Of a stretch of DNA of 64,000 bases, positions 38,664 to 48,146 are shown piece after piece. The notes beneath the pieces are model-generated. The model was not told the origin of the DNA, made no database searches, and saw only the letters and a program-made list of their open reading frames with translations. The stretch spans positions 124,001 through 188,000 of the forward strand of contig NZ_BMQF01000002.1 of assembly GCF_014647975.1 (NCBI RefSeq), written 5' to 3'. Made by a program: the position numbers and the translations under genes. This DNA is from Streptomyces fumigatiscleroticus. GTDB lineage: Bacteria; Actinomycetota; Actinomycetes; Streptomycetales; Streptomycetaceae. Each line of letters begins with the position of its first letter. The stretch's first letter is position 1.

Positions 38664-40124
38664 GTGTCCTCCCTCTTTCCGGCCCTGACGGACGACGGTC
38701 CGGGCGGGCGGACCGCCCTGCGGTTCGGCGGCCGTTCGCTGACCTACGGGGAACTCGGCGCCGCGGCGGGCGCGCTGGCGGAGCGGATCCGGGCGTCGGC
38801 CCACGGCCCGGCACGGGTCGCGGTGTGGGCGACGCCCGCGCTGGAGACGGCCGTCGCGGTGGTCGGCGCGCTGCTGGCCGGTGTGCCCGCGGTCCCGCTC
38901 AACCCCAAGTCGGGCGAGAAGGAGCTGCGGCACATCCTGTCCGACAGCGCGCCCGCCCTGGTCCTGGCGGCGCCCGGCGACGAACTCCCCGCACCGCTGC
39001 GCGAGCTGGACCGCGCCGACGTCGACGTGCACGGCACCGGGAGCGTCCCCGAGGACCGCTCGGCGGAGGATGATCCGGCGCTGATCGTCTACACCTCCGG
39101 CACCACCGGCCCGCCCAAGGGCGCCGTCCTGCCCCGCCGGGCGGTCGCCACCACCCTGGACGCGCTCGCCGACGCCTGGCGGTGGACCGGCGACGACGTG
39201 CTCGTGCACGGGCTGCCGCTGTTCCATGTGCACGGCCTGGTGCTGGGTGTGCTGGGCCCGCTGCGGCGCGGCGGGTCGCTGCGGCACCTGGGCCGGTTCT
39301 CCACCGAGGGCGTGGCGCGGGAGCTGGCGGACGGCGCCACCATGCTGTTCGGCGTGCCGACGATGTACCACCGGATCGCGGAGGCGCTGCCCGGCGACCC
39401 GGAGCTGGCCGCGGCGCTGGGCCGGGCCCGGCTGCTGGTCTCCGGTTCCGCCGCGCTGCCCGTGCACGACCACGAGCGGATCACGGCCGCGACGGGCCGG
39501 CGGGTGATCGAGCGGTACGGCATGACGGAGACCCTGATGAACACCAGTGTCCGCGCCGACGGGGAGCCCCGGGCCGGGACCGTCGGCGTGCCGCTGCCGG
39601 GCGTGGAGCTGCGGCTGGTGGAGGAGGACGGCTCGCCGGTCGAGTCCCGCGACGGCGAGACCGTGGGCGAGATCCAGGTACGCGGCCCGAACCTGTTCAC
39701 CGAGTACCTCAACCGGCCCGACGCCACCGCCGCCGCCTTCACCGCCGACGGCTTCTTCCGCACCGGCGACATGGCGGTGCGCGATCCCGACGGCTATGTC
39801 CGCATCGTCGGCCGGAAGGCCACCGACCTGATCAAGAGCGGGGGCTACAAGATCGGCGCGGGCGAGATCGAGAACGCGCTGCTCGAGCACCCCGCCGTGC
39901 GGGAGGCCGCCGTCACCGGGGAGCCGGACGCCGATCTGGGCGAGCGGATCGTGGCCTGGGTGGTTCCGGCGGATCCGGCCTCCCCGCCCGGCCTGGAGGA
40001 GCTGGCCGGGCATGTCGCCGGCCGCCTCGCCCCGCACAAGCGCCCCCGCGTCGTCCACCATCTGTCCGCCCTGCCCCGCAACGACATGGGGAAGATCATG
40101 AAGCGGGCGCTGACCCATGGCTGA
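38664..40124 (+). CDS. matB: Malonyl-CoA synthetase
   Basis: A 486-aa ANL-superfamily enzyme that joins malonate (or methylmalonate) to CoA with ATP, giving malonyl-CoA for fatty acids and polyketides. The P-loop is IVYTSGTTGPPKGAV; ERYGMTETLMNTSVRADGEPRAG is the adenylate region with the MatB-typical substrate Arg; GFFRTGDMAVRDPDGYVRIVGR is the hinge and KSGGYKIGAGEIE and MGKIMKR carry the catalytic lysines. The sequence closely matches the S. coelicolor MatB as I remember it, in which the same motifs occur. GTG 38664 follows AAGGAG at eight bases. Its stop overlaps the carboxyltransferase start by 8 nt. Confidence 0.95.
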   Translation: MSSLFPALTDDGPGGRTALRFGGRSLTYGELGAAAGALAERIRASAHGPARVAVWATPALETAVAVVGALLAGVPAVPLNPKSGEKELRHILSDSAPALVLAAPGDELPAPLRELDRADVDVHGTGSVPEDRSAEDDPALIVYTSGTTGPPKGAVLPRRAVATTLDALADAWRWTGDDVLVHGLPLFHVHGLVLGVLGPLRRGGSLRHLGRFSTEGVARELADGATMLFGVPTMYHRIAEALPGDPELAAALGRARLLVSGSAALPVHDHERITAATGRRVIERYGMTETLMNTSVRADGEPRAGTVGVPLPGVELRLVEEDGSPVESRDGETVGEIQVRGPNLFTEYLNRPDATAAAFTADGFFRTGDMAVRDPDGYVRIVGRKATDLIKSGGYKIGAGEIENALLEHPAVREAAVTGEPDADLGERIVAWVVPADPASPPGLEELAGHVAGRLAPHKRPRVVHHLSALPRNDMGKIMKRALTHG

Positions 40125-41463
40125 CCCGGCCGGCCGTCTCTCCGCCCGTGCCGCGCTCGCCCTGGTCACCGACGACTTCGCCGAACTGCCGTATCCGGAA
40201 CGGGACTTCCCGCCGGACGGCCCGCTGGCCTGGGAGGGCTACGGCGCCTCGCTGGCCCGCGCCGCCGGGCGCACCGGCGAGGAGGAGTCCGTGGTCTGCG
40301 GCACCGGGACCGTGGAGGGCACACGGGCGGTGCTGGTGTCCTTCGAGTTCGGCTTCCTCGGCGGCTCGCTCGGCGAACGCACCGGCGACCGTCTCCAGGC
40401 GGCGTACACCCATGCCCGTGAGCACCGGCTGCCCGTCGTGCCGCTGATCGCCACCGGCGGCAGCCGGATGCAGGAGGGCATGCTCGCGCTGACCCAGCTC
40501 CAGCGTGTGGCCCGCCAGTCCGCGCTGACCCGGCAGGCCGGGCTGGCGCAGATCGCCGTCCTGCGGGACCCGACCACGGGGGGCGGCTGGGCCACGCTGG
40601 GCGCGGGCGCCGACGTGGTGCTGGCGCTGCCCGGCGCGCAGGTCGGCTTCGCCGGTTCCCGGGTCCGCCCGCCGGACGCCGACCCGGCGGCGTACACGGC
40701 CGAGGCGCAGGTGGCGGCGGGCTCGGCCGACGCGGTCGTACCGCCCGGGGAGCTGCGGCGGACGCTGGGGCGCTGGCTGCGGCTGCTGACGGCGCCGTCG
40801 GGCACCCCGGCGCCCGTGCCCCGGGCGCTCGGCGCGTCCGGTCTGCCGGGCACCGGCCGGGAGGCCGTCCGGCGGGCCCGGTCGCCGGAGCGTCCGCGCG
40901 CGGGGCGCTATCTGGACGCCTACTTCACCGACCGGGTCGCGATCAGCGGCGACCGGTGCGGCGGCACCGACCCGGACGGCATGCTCTGCGGTTTCGGCGA
41001 GCACGAGGGGCGCACCGTCGCGTACGCCGCCCAGACCGGCGCGGCGACCCGCCCCGCCGGCTACCGCACCGCCGCCCGGCTGATCCGCCTCGCCGACCGG
41101 CTCGGCATCCCGGTGCTGACCCTGGTGGACACCCCGGGCGCGGCCAATGACGCGGAGGCGGAGCGGCAGGGGGCGGGCGCGGCGATCGCGGACCTGTTCG
41201 GCGCCCTCGCCGGGGCCCGCACCCCCATCACCACCCTCGTCATCGGCGAGGGCGGCTCCGGCGGCGCGCTGGCGCTGGCCGCGCCCGGCAACACCTGGGC
41301 CACGCCGGACAGCTACTTCTCCGTGATCGCGCCGGAGCTGGCGGCCGCGATCCTGAAGCGTCCGCCGCAGGAGACCGAGGCGACGGCGGACCAGCTGCGG
41401 CTGCGGCCGCAGGACCTGGCGGAGCTGGGGGTGATCCGGGCCGGGGAGCGGTTGTTCCCCTGA
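40117..41463 (+). CDS. Fused acyl-CoA carboxylase carboxyltransferase (beta-alpha)
   Basis: A 448-aa protein carrying both halves of a carboxyltransferase: an N-terminal beta-like half (GTGTVEGTRAVLVSFEFGFLGGSLG, ATGGSRMQEGMLALTQL) and a C-terminal alpha-like half (PVLTLVDTPGAANDAEAERQGAGAAIADL, GEGGSGGALALAAPGNTWATPDSYFSVIAPE). It should move CO2 from biotin to an acyl-CoA, or run as a decarboxylase-type partner. There is no zinc ribbon of the E. coli AccD kind and no biotin domain. It overlaps matB, so the two probably adjust the malonyl-CoA pool together. Length is shorter than the usual ~520-aa AccB/PccB. Confidence 0.88.
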   Translation: MADPAGRLSARAALALVTDDFAELPYPERDFPPDGPLAWEGYGASLARAAGRTGEEESVVCGTGTVEGTRAVLVSFEFGFLGGSLGERTGDRLQAAYTHAREHRLPVVPLIATGGSRMQEGMLALTQLQRVARQSALTRQAGLAQIAVLRDPTTGGGWATLGAGADVVLALPGAQVGFAGSRVRPPDADPAAYTAEAQVAAGSADAVVPPGELRRTLGRWLRLLTAPSGTPAPVPRALGASGLPGTGREAVRRARSPERPRAGRYLDAYFTDRVAISGDRCGGTDPDGMLCGFGEHEGRTVAYAAQTGAATRPAGYRTAARLIRLADRLGIPVLTLVDTPGAANDAEAERQGAGAAIADLFGALAGARTPITTLVIGEGGSGGALALAAPGNTWATPDSYFSVIAPELAAAILKRPPQETEATADQLRLRPQDLAELGVIRAGERLFP

Positions 41464-41479
41464 GCGGGTGATCGCCGTC

Positions 41480-41519
41480 GGCGGCTCGCCCCTCCGCCCG
41501 GGCGGGGAGGCGAGCCGCC
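41480..41519. terminator. Bidirectional terminator between carboxyltransferase and protease genes
   Basis: A 20-bp inverted repeat (41480-41499 with 41500-41519) that pairs with two mismatches lies between convergent stops at 41463 and 41525. Confidence 0.7.
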
Positions 41520-41524
41520 CGCGG

Positions 41525-44500
41525 CTAGCGGACTCCGACGGCCCTGACGATCTCCTGCGTCACCGAGCCGCCCCGGTCGTCCACCGCCGAGGCGCGCAGC
41601 GAGACGTACGCGGCGTCGCGCGGCACGGACAGCGTTCCGCGCCATGTGTTCCCGTCGCCGCCCTTCAGCGGCACCGCACGCCACGTCCTGCCGTCGTCGT
41701 AGGAGACCTCCAGCCGGCCGCCCCCGACGGTCCCGGTGCCGGCCGCGCCCGCCACGTACTCCGCGCCGATCGCGACCGGTACCCTCCGGCCGCCGGGTAC
41801 GTCGCCCGCGAGGTCGGTGCCGATGTCGAAGGCGAGGTTGATCAGGGGCAGATACGTGGAGCGGTCGTCCACAGCCGCCGCCGAGCGGAAGGTCCACTCG
41901 GTGTGCCCCTGGGTGGCGAGTTCCCAGCGTCCGGGGTCGAGGGCCGTGTCGGTGACGAGCCGGTAGGTGTGCTCGTCGGCGGGCGCGGTCCACAGGTACG
42001 CGGTGGAGTCCGGCCGCCGGTCGACCAGGTCATCGTCCAGGTACAGGGCCGTGGTCTGGGACATGCCGCTCTCCTCGCCGTACACGTCGCCGAATCCGGT
42101 GTGGTCGGGTCCACAGTCGCCCCAGCCCGGCACGTTGAACCGCAGCTGGTTCCCGGTGCGCTGCTGGCCCCAGCCGAGCCCGGTGCCGAGCCAGGGGTGC
42201 CACACGGGCCGGAACCAGTCCAGCGACCGGTGCGTGCCGCCGGTGTACCGCACCAGTCCGCCGCGCTGTTCCAGCGCCCCGCCGGCGGCCGTCACCGACT
42301 CGTGCCACAGCTGGCCCGGACCGGTGGAGACGTAGTCGGTGCGCTCGGCCGGGTAGGCGGCCCGCTCCTGGAAGCCGATGCCGACGTCGAAGGTGTCGGT
42401 GAGCGAGTAGCGGAACTCGCCGCCGTCCACCGGGCGGGCGGCGTGGAACGCGGTGTCCAGCACGGCGAGTTCACGGCGGCCCGGTTCATAGGTCAGGTCC
42501 CGGTCGGGCACCGCCCCCACATGCCCCTCGGACAGGTCGTACACGTACGGCGTGTACGGCGTACCGGTCATGTCGGCGCGTCCCGCCGCCCGCAGCCGGG
42601 CCGCGTCGGCCGCGCCGACGGTCGCGATCACGAACGGCCGGTCGGTGTTGTCCTCCGTGCCCCACCAGGCGCTGAGGCGTCCGGGCGCGTCGTCGGTCAC
42701 GAACAGCGCCGCGACGCCCGCGTCCTGGGCCGCCCGGGCGAGCGCGGCCGGATCGGCCCCGTCGGCGAGGTGCGCGAGCACCGCCTTGCCCCGCACGCCG
42801 GTGAAGGGCCCGTCCCCGACGTCGGCCAGCGGCAGTCTGCGGCGTCCTTCGGTCAGTGTGCCGCCCGCCTGGACGAGGGCGTCGGTGACGCCTTCCACCT
42901 CCAGCAGCGGCTTGCGGAGCCGCCACACGGTCCGGTACTCGAAGCCGCCCTGCCCGACCTTCTGTGTCGGCGCGGCGAAGACGCTGTCGTACGTCACGGG
43001 CACCTGCACCGCCTGGAACAGGTCGGAGCCGTTCGCGTTCCGGTCGTACTCCATGAGCAGCTGCCGGGTCTCGGTGCGGCGGTCCGTCGCGGCGCGGATC
43101 TCGCGCAGCGTCCGGCCGTCCAGGGTGACCTCGCGGTCCCGGTCCAGGGCGATCTCCGGCGCCGCGAGGAAGCCGAGGCCGAGGGAGTCGGTGCCGTGGC
43201 TGCCGCGCACGTCGAGGAAGGAGGTGACGCTGTACGTCCCGGGCGCCAGCCGCAGCGTCAGGGTGCCGGAGCCGCCGACGGACGCCGGCACGGGGTCGGC
43301 GCCCTCGGCGAGCCGCTGCACCACGAGGTCCGCCGCCGTCGCCGCCCCCTCGCGGTCCTTGACATGCACGGTGAGCGTGTACCGCTCGTCCTCCTTGACC
43401 AGCCCGAACGCGGTGTGCGCGACCTCAATGCCGTCGGCCGAGGCCACGATCCGCCCACTGGTGTTCCCCACCGGCGCCCTGCCGCCGTCCCCGGTCACGG
43501 TGGTCGAGGCGGTGCCGTGCGCGGGCACGGTGAGGGCGGTGTCGGCGAGCACGGCGACCCCGTCCGGCGCCCCCTGCACCGACAGGCTCAGCCGCACCGG
43601 CCGGTCGGAGGAGTTGGCGTAGGTCACGGTCCGCGTCACCGGCTGGTTCGCGTCGTAGGGCCAGCTGTGGAAACCGAGATCGGCGCTGCCGGTGGCGGTG
43701 ATGTCCGCCGCGACGGCGTCCGGCACGCTGACCCGGCCGGCGCCCAGCCGGTAGGCGGAGTCGTCCAGCGTCTTCGAGGTGGACATCAGCGCGTCCTTGA
43801 GCCGTGCGCCGGTCCAGTCGGGGTGCTTCTCGGCGAGCAGGGCGGCGACCCCGGCGACATGGGGCGTCGCCATCGACGTACCGCTCATGGTGGTGTAGTC
43901 GCCCTCGCCGTCGGTCAGCCCGGAGCGGGCGGCGAGGATGTCGACGCCGGGGGCGGACAGGTCGGGTTTGAGCGCGTTGTCGCCGAAGCGGGGCCCGGCG
44001 CTGGTGAACCAGGCCGCCCGGTCGGCGGAGTCGACGGCGCCCACGGTCAGCGCGGCGTCGGCGGCACCGGGCGAGCCGATGGAGGAGGGGGTGCCGGTGT
44101 TGCCCGCGGCGACGACGAACAGGGCCCCGGTCTCCGCCGAGAGGGTGTTCACCGCCTGCGCCATCGGGTCGGTGCCGTCGCTGGGCTCGGGGGAGCCCAG
44201 GCTCATGGAGATCACGTCGGCGTGCACGTCCCGCGCGGCCCACTCCATGCCGGCGATGATCTGCGACTCGCTGCCCGAGCCCTGGTCGTCGAGGACCTTG
44301 CCCACGGCGAGCGTGGCGCCGGGCGCGACGCCCCGCTCGGTGCCGCCGGAGGCGGCGCCGCTGCCGCCGACGGTGGAGGCGACATGGGTGCCGTGCCCGT
44401 CGCGGTCGGCGACCTCCTCGCCCTCGACGAAGCTCCGGCTCTCGGCGATCCGGCCGGCGAGGTCGGGATGGTCCGCGTCCACGCCCGTGTCCAGCACGGC

Positions 44501-45139
44501 CACGGTGACGCCCTCGCCGGTCAGCCCGGCCTCCCAGGCGGACGGCGTGCCGATCTGCGCGGTGCTCTCGGCCAGGTCGGCGCCGACGCGGCCGTCCAGC
44601 CACACGCCCTCGATGCCGTCCTGCCGTGTGAACGCCCGCCAGAACTCCCGCCCCTTGTCCGCCTCGACGGCGGCGCCGCGCACGCTGGCCAGCGTCCGCG
44701 TCCGGTCCGCGCCGCCCGGGGTGGCGGTCCGGGCGCCCTTGTCGTAGGTCACGATCAGCGGCAGCCGTCCGGTGTCCCCGTCGGCCAGCCCCTGCCGCAC
44801 CAGCTCGTCGACGTCGAACAGCCGCCGGTCGAGCGTGCCCGCCCGCAGATACGGCAGGGCCTCGTCCGGTACGACGCTGATCCGGCCGTCCGCCGTCGTG
44901 GTGCGCACGGCGCCGGTGGCGCCCCGCGGCCGCTCGACCGTGACCGTCCGCTTGCCGCCGCCGAGGCCGGTGACGGTGACCTTGTCGCCGGTGACGAGGG
45001 TGACGGTACGGACGTCCGCGGCCGTGCGCGCGGCAGCCGGTGCGGCGTCCCGCGCGGCCGCCTGCCCCGCCGGCAGCAGCACCGCCACGAGCCCGGCCGA
45101 CAGCAGGGCCGCCCCGCGTCTCACTGGTCCTGTGCTCAT
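41525..45139 (-). CDS. Large secreted S8 (subtilisin-family) serine protease
   Basis: A 1204-aa exported protease. A Sec signal (RRGAALLSAGLVAVLLPAGQAAA) and a propeptide of about 180 residues precede the catalytic domain: Asp217 in VAVLDTGVDADHPDL, His249 in DRDGHGTHVASTVGG, Asn347 in VVAAGNTGTP and Ser422 in MSGTSMATPHVAG. The remaining ~700 residues are beta-rich domains including a PA-like stretch and a discoidin-type or jelly-roll end; some act as substrate-binding modules in related Streptomyces proteases. ATG 45139 follows AAGGAAGG. It stands alone on the minus strand between terminators, divergent from mbl. Confidence 0.95.
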   Translation of the reverse strand: MSTGPVRRGAALLSAGLVAVLLPAGQAAARDAAPAAARTAADVRTVTLVTGDKVTVTGLGGGKRTVTVERPRGATGAVRTTTADGRISVVPDEALPYLRAGTLDRRLFDVDELVRQGLADGDTGRLPLIVTYDKGARTATPGGADRTRTLASVRGAAVEADKGREFWRAFTRQDGIEGVWLDGRVGADLAESTAQIGTPSAWEAGLTGEGVTVAVLDTGVDADHPDLAGRIAESRSFVEGEEVADRDGHGTHVASTVGGSGAASGGTERGVAPGATLAVGKVLDDQGSGSESQIIAGMEWAARDVHADVISMSLGSPEPSDGTDPMAQAVNTLSAETGALFVVAAGNTGTPSSIGSPGAADAALTVGAVDSADRAAWFTSAGPRFGDNALKPDLSAPGVDILAARSGLTDGEGDYTTMSGTSMATPHVAGVAALLAEKHPDWTGARLKDALMSTSKTLDDSAYRLGAGRVSVPDAVAADITATGSADLGFHSWPYDANQPVTRTVTYANSSDRPVRLSLSVQGAPDGVAVLADTALTVPAHGTASTTVTGDGGRAPVGNTSGRIVASADGIEVAHTAFGLVKEDERYTLTVHVKDREGAATAADLVVQRLAEGADPVPASVGGSGTLTLRLAPGTYSVTSFLDVRGSHGTDSLGLGFLAAPEIALDRDREVTLDGRTLREIRAATDRRTETRQLLMEYDRNANGSDLFQAVQVPVTYDSVFAAPTQKVGQGGFEYRTVWRLRKPLLEVEGVTDALVQAGGTLTEGRRRLPLADVGDGPFTGVRGKAVLAHLADGADPAALARAAQDAGVAALFVTDDAPGRLSAWWGTEDNTDRPFVIATVGAADAARLRAAGRADMTGTPYTPYVYDLSEGHVGAVPDRDLTYEPGRRELAVLDTAFHAARPVDGGEFRYSLTDTFDVGIGFQERAAYPAERTDYVSTGPGQLWHESVTAAGGALEQRGGLVRYTGGTHRSLDWFRPVWHPWLGTGLGWGQQRTGNQLRFNVPGWGDCGPDHTGFGDVYGEESGMSQTTALYLDDDLVDRRPDSTAYLWTAPADEHTYRLVTDTALDPGRWELATQGHTEWTFRSAAAVDDRSTYLPLINLAFDIGTDLAGDVPGGRRVPVAIGAEYVAGAAGTGTVGGGRLEVSYDDGRTWRAVPLKGGDGNTWRGTLSVPRDAAYVSLRASAVDDRGGSVTQEIVRAVGVR

Positions 45140-45506
45140 GTCCGCCTTCCTTCTCGTCGTCAGGTGCGAGAAGTGTCAGGCGGCTTCGGCCACACGGGAG
45201 TTGACCGGAAGTGGCGGGTAGGCGACTTGGCAGGTTCCCGCCAAAAATTCGGCCATGGAGAAAGACGGGGCTGTGCGGGGGGGGCCGTGACATGGCCGTC
45301 CGTGCGCCCGCGGTCCTGATCGGCGCCGGGCGCGCGCCGCCGGGTTGACGAATCCGCCCGGCCTCGGTCACGGTCGAAGAACCCCCGTTCAGCCGCACCC
45401 CCACCCGGCCCCCTCCGAAAGGCGCCCGCCCTCCGCCTTCCGCACTATGCCAAGGAGGCCAGCCACCCGGCGGCCCCCACGGTCCGCGCTCTCGGGAGGA
45501 TCTGCC
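45140..45506. other. Divergent promoter region between protease and mbl genes
   Basis: No gene is supported in this 367-nt gap. It contains an inverted repeat TTGGC-N8-GCCAA (45227-45231 and 45240-45244) close to the protease start, which could be an operator. No clear promoter hexamers stand out. Confidence 0.35.
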
Positions 45507-46544
45507 ATGACCGCCAGTCTGGAGCAGCTGCGCCGCTGCCATTTCGCCGTCGACCTGGGGGCGGCGAGGACGCGCGTGTACGTGAAGGGCGCCGGTCTCC
45601 TGGTCGACCAGCCGTCCGCCGCCGCGGTCAACACCCGCACCGGGGCCCTCATCGCGGTCGGCGAGCTCGCGGAGCAGATGACGGGGCGTACGCCCGCGTA
45701 CATCCGGGTCGTCCGGCCCGTCAACGGCGGTACGGTCGTCGACATCGAGATGGCGCAGCGCATGCTGCGGCAGCTGCTCGGCGACAAGGTCCGCCGCGCG
45801 CTGCGCCGCAAGGCCCGGCTGCGGGCCGCCGCCTGCACCCCGCACGACGCCGACCCGCTGGCCCGGCGGGCCGCGACCGAGACGCTCGTCGGCCTCGGCG
45901 CCCGCCGGGTGGAACTGGTCGACACCCTGATCGCCGCGGCCGTGGGGTGCGGGCTGCCCGTGGAGCGGCCCGAGGCCACCATGATCATGGTGTGCGGGGC
46001 CGCGGCCACCCAGGTCGCCGTGCTCTCCCTGGGGGCCATCGTGACCGCCGAGCGCATCCCCGTGGGCGGCGAGGCCGTCGACCACGCGATCGTGCAGCAC
46101 CTGCGTCACCAGCACGAACTGATGCTGCCCAGCCAGTCCGTACGGCCCTTGCACCTCGCCCTGTCCGGCAACGGGCTCACCGCGCAGGGCCCGGCCTGCA
46201 CCGAGATCCACGGGCGGGACGTGGCCACCGGGCTGGCCCGCTCCGTGCGGATCGACACCGCCGCCGTGCGCGATGCCATCCAGACACCGCTGACCGCCGT
46301 GCTCGACGGCATCGGCAAGGTGCTCCGGGACTGCCCGCCCGATCTGGTCGCCGATCTCGCCGACCGCGGGATCATGATGGTCGGCGGCAGCGCGCTGCTG
46401 CCCGGCCTGGACGAGATGCTGCGCCAGGCGACCGGCATGCCGGTGCACATCGCGGAACGGCCCGACGTCTGTGCCGTCCAGGGGCTGGGCGCCATGCTGG
46501 AGGGCCGGATCGAGCCGCTGGCGCTGGATCTGATGAACAGCTGA
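45507..46544 (+). CDS. mbl: MreB-like cytoskeletal protein Mbl
   Basis: A 345-aa actin-fold protein. The phosphate-1 loop is CHFAVDLGAARTRVYVKG, the connecting motif VRPVNGGTVVDIEMAQRML is MreB-like, IMVCGAAATQVAVLSLGAI is phosphate-2 and GIMMVGGSALLPGLDEML the adenosine motif. Phosphate-1 reads DLGAARTRVY in place of the strict DLGTANTLVY, and the family GE and R residues are changed, matching the divergent Streptomyces Mbl that contributes to spore-wall synthesis with MreB. ATG 45507 follows GGGAGGA; the upstream in-frame extension is a Pro/Arg-rich non-coding stretch. Ends directly before a perfect hairpin. Confidence 0.87.
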   Translation: MTASLEQLRRCHFAVDLGAARTRVYVKGAGLLVDQPSAAAVNTRTGALIAVGELAEQMTGRTPAYIRVVRPVNGGTVVDIEMAQRMLRQLLGDKVRRALRRKARLRAAACTPHDADPLARRAATETLVGLGARRVELVDTLIAAAVGCGLPVERPEATMIMVCGAAATQVAVLSLGAIVTAERIPVGGEAVDHAIVQHLRHQHELMLPSQSVRPLHLALSGNGLTAQGPACTEIHGRDVATGLARSVRIDTAAVRDAIQTPLTAVLDGIGKVLRDCPPDLVADLADRGIMMVGGSALLPGLDEMLRQATGMPVHIAERPDVCAVQGLGAMLEGRIEPLALDLMNS

Positions 46545-46563
46545 GCGGCGACTCCGTCGCCGC
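46545..46563. terminator. Stem-loop terminator after mbl
   Basis: GCGGCGAC-TCC-GTCGCCGC (46545-46563) is a perfect 8-bp hairpin immediately after the mbl stop codon, in the gap to the convergent gene ending at 46622. Confidence 0.65.
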
Positions 46564-46621
46564 CGTCACCACGGGAACGCCCGCCACCGCGGAAGCCGTC
46601 CGTCAGCGCGGGAACCGCCCG

Positions 46622-47578
46622 TCAGCGCGCGAACCAGCACCGCACGGTCGTGCCCCGCTCCCCCACGTGCACCCGGACCAGGTCCGAGACGAGATTGACC
46701 AGGAGCAGTCCCCGGCCGCCGCGCTGCTCGCCGGCAGCGGGCCGCCGCCCGGCCAGCGGGTCCGTCAGCCGCCCGGCGTCCCGCACCTCGCACAGGACGT
46801 ACCCGTCCTCGCCCCAGACCCGCAGCTCGCCGAAGCCGCCGCCGTGCACCACGCTGTTGGTGACCAGTTCCGCCGTGACCAGGGCCAGGTCGTCCAGCCG
46901 GACGCCGCCGAGGCCGAGCCGCGCGCCCTCGGCGGTGGCCAGGTGCCGGGCACGGCAGAGCGAGTCCGCGTCGAAGCGGAGGGTGAGCGCGTCCGGCGCG
47001 GGCGCCGTCGGCGGCTCGTTGTAGCGGGCGACGACGCCGTCCGGGTCGTAGGCGGCGCTGTCCCGCTCCCGGCCGGACGACCCGGCGGGGACGACGGTGG
47101 GATGGGTGGCGTGGGCGTCGGTGATGACCCGCTCGTCCAGCCGCCGGACGTCGTACGGGCACAGGACGGTGACCGCGCGGCCCGCGAAGGCGGCGTTGAT
47201 CAGCGCCTCGTGCTGTGCGCAGGCCGGGTACTCGGCGGCGGTGCGGCCGGCCCAGACCGGCTCGCCGATGATCCGCACCCGGCGGCCGGGCCGCTGGGCG
47301 TCGGCGAAGGCGCGCAGCACCGCGGGGATGATCCGGCCGGGGTTGCGCCCGGCCTCCCGCATGTCCAGCAGCCGCACGGCGCCGGCGGCGTCGCCCAGCG
47401 CGTCCCGGATCCGCTCGAGGTTCTTCCCCGGCACCGCCACCGCCACGGGCTCGTCCGCCGCCAGCCCGGCGCGCACGAAGGGGACCGTACCCGCGAGGTA
47501 CTCCTCCTCGTCCCCGTAGAACAGCGCGGGATGGCGGAAGGGACCCGGGAAGCGGACCGGTTCGGCCACGGCACTCAT
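46622..47578 (-). CDS. MEDS-domain sensor with RsbW-like ATPase domain
   Basis: A 318-aa two-domain regulator. Residues 1-170 are a MEDS/DcmR-type sensory domain (FRHPALFYGDEEEYLAGTVPFVRAGLAADEPVAVAVPG, RIIGEPVWAGR, HEALINAAF). Residues about 185-318 are a HATPase_c_2 domain (LVTAELVTNSVVHGGG N-box, CEVRDAGRLTDPL G1, EQRGGRGLLLVNLVSDLVRV G2). Such proteins act as anti-sigma or phosphotransfer switches that may read small molecules through MEDS. ATG 47578 overlaps the STAS gene stop (ATGA). The coupled STAS protein is its probable antagonist. Confidence 0.88.
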   Translation of the reverse strand: MSAVAEPVRFPGPFRHPALFYGDEEEYLAGTVPFVRAGLAADEPVAVAVPGKNLERIRDALGDAAGAVRLLDMREAGRNPGRIIPAVLRAFADAQRPGRRVRIIGEPVWAGRTAAEYPACAQHEALINAAFAGRAVTVLCPYDVRRLDERVITDAHATHPTVVPAGSSGRERDSAAYDPDGVVARYNEPPTAPAPDALTLRFDADSLCRARHLATAEGARLGLGGVRLDDLALVTAELVTNSVVHGGGFGELRVWGEDGYVLCEVRDAGRLTDPLAGRRPAAGEQRGGRGLLLVNLVSDLVRVHVGERGTTVRCWFAR

Positions 47579-47928
47579 GACATCGACACCTCGATCGTCG
47601 CCAGGTCCGGCCAGAACATGTCGAGCACCCGTCGCAGGGCGAGGGGCGGACGGTGCAGTACCAGCCGCCGGCCGGCCGGGAGCCGCTGGGCGGCCGCCGC
47701 GAGGGCGCCCGCTCCGGCGACGTCGACGAAGGTGACACCGGACAGCTCCAGGCAGTAGGCGGTGCCTCCCTCGCGCACCGCCCGGTCCAGGACGCGTTCC
47801 CAGATCGCGTGCGTCTGAAGACCGACCTCTCCCGCCGCCCGGACGCCCCTGCGCCCGGCCAGCGGGGACACTGTCAGACCCGGTGCCCCACCGGCGATAC
47901 CGAACGGCGTGTCGTACTCGACGGCCAC
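47575..47928 (-). CDS. STAS-domain anti-anti-sigma factor
   Basis: A 117-aa single STAS domain (GLTVSPLAGRRGVRAAGEVGLQTH, CLELSGVTFVDVAGAGAL, RRLVLHRPPLALRRVLDMF). Where SpoIIAA-type proteins carry a phosphorylated Ser (DSSG), this one reads FVDVAGAGAL, with no Ser or Thr at that place. It may bind its partner without phospho-control. GTG 47928 follows GGGGAG. Coupled to the MEDS-ATPase gene, its likely binding partner. Confidence 0.87.
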   Translation of the reverse strand: MAVEYDTPFGIAGGAPGLTVSPLAGRRGVRAAGEVGLQTHAIWERVLDRAVREGGTAYCLELSGVTFVDVAGAGALAAAAQRLPAGRRLVLHRPPLALRRVLDMFWPDLATIEVSMS

Positions 47929-48146
47929 CTCGACTCCCCGTGTTCCCGGACGGGGAACCCCCTACCCGCCAGGGAAGGGCGCATTCCTCCGCGGACGCGC
48001 CGGGTGTACTCCGCCGTACGCGGGGCAGGCGCACGCCGGGCCCACGCGAGCCGGGCCCCGGGCTTCACGGCCGGTGTCCGGCACGACGGGGGCATGGGAC
48101 GTACGACGACCGTCGGAACCGACAACCACCGACAAGGCGATGCCAC

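Noticed and set aside
41468..45319. 1283-codon plus-strand frame opposite the subtilisin gene
   Set aside because: Shadow frame; the minus strand carries the Asp, His and Ser catalytic motifs.
46622..48034. 470-codon protein fusing the MEDS-ATPase with upstream sequence
   Set aside because: The upstream part lies over the STAS gene in another frame and has no fold; ATG 47578 in an ATGA overlap is the better start.
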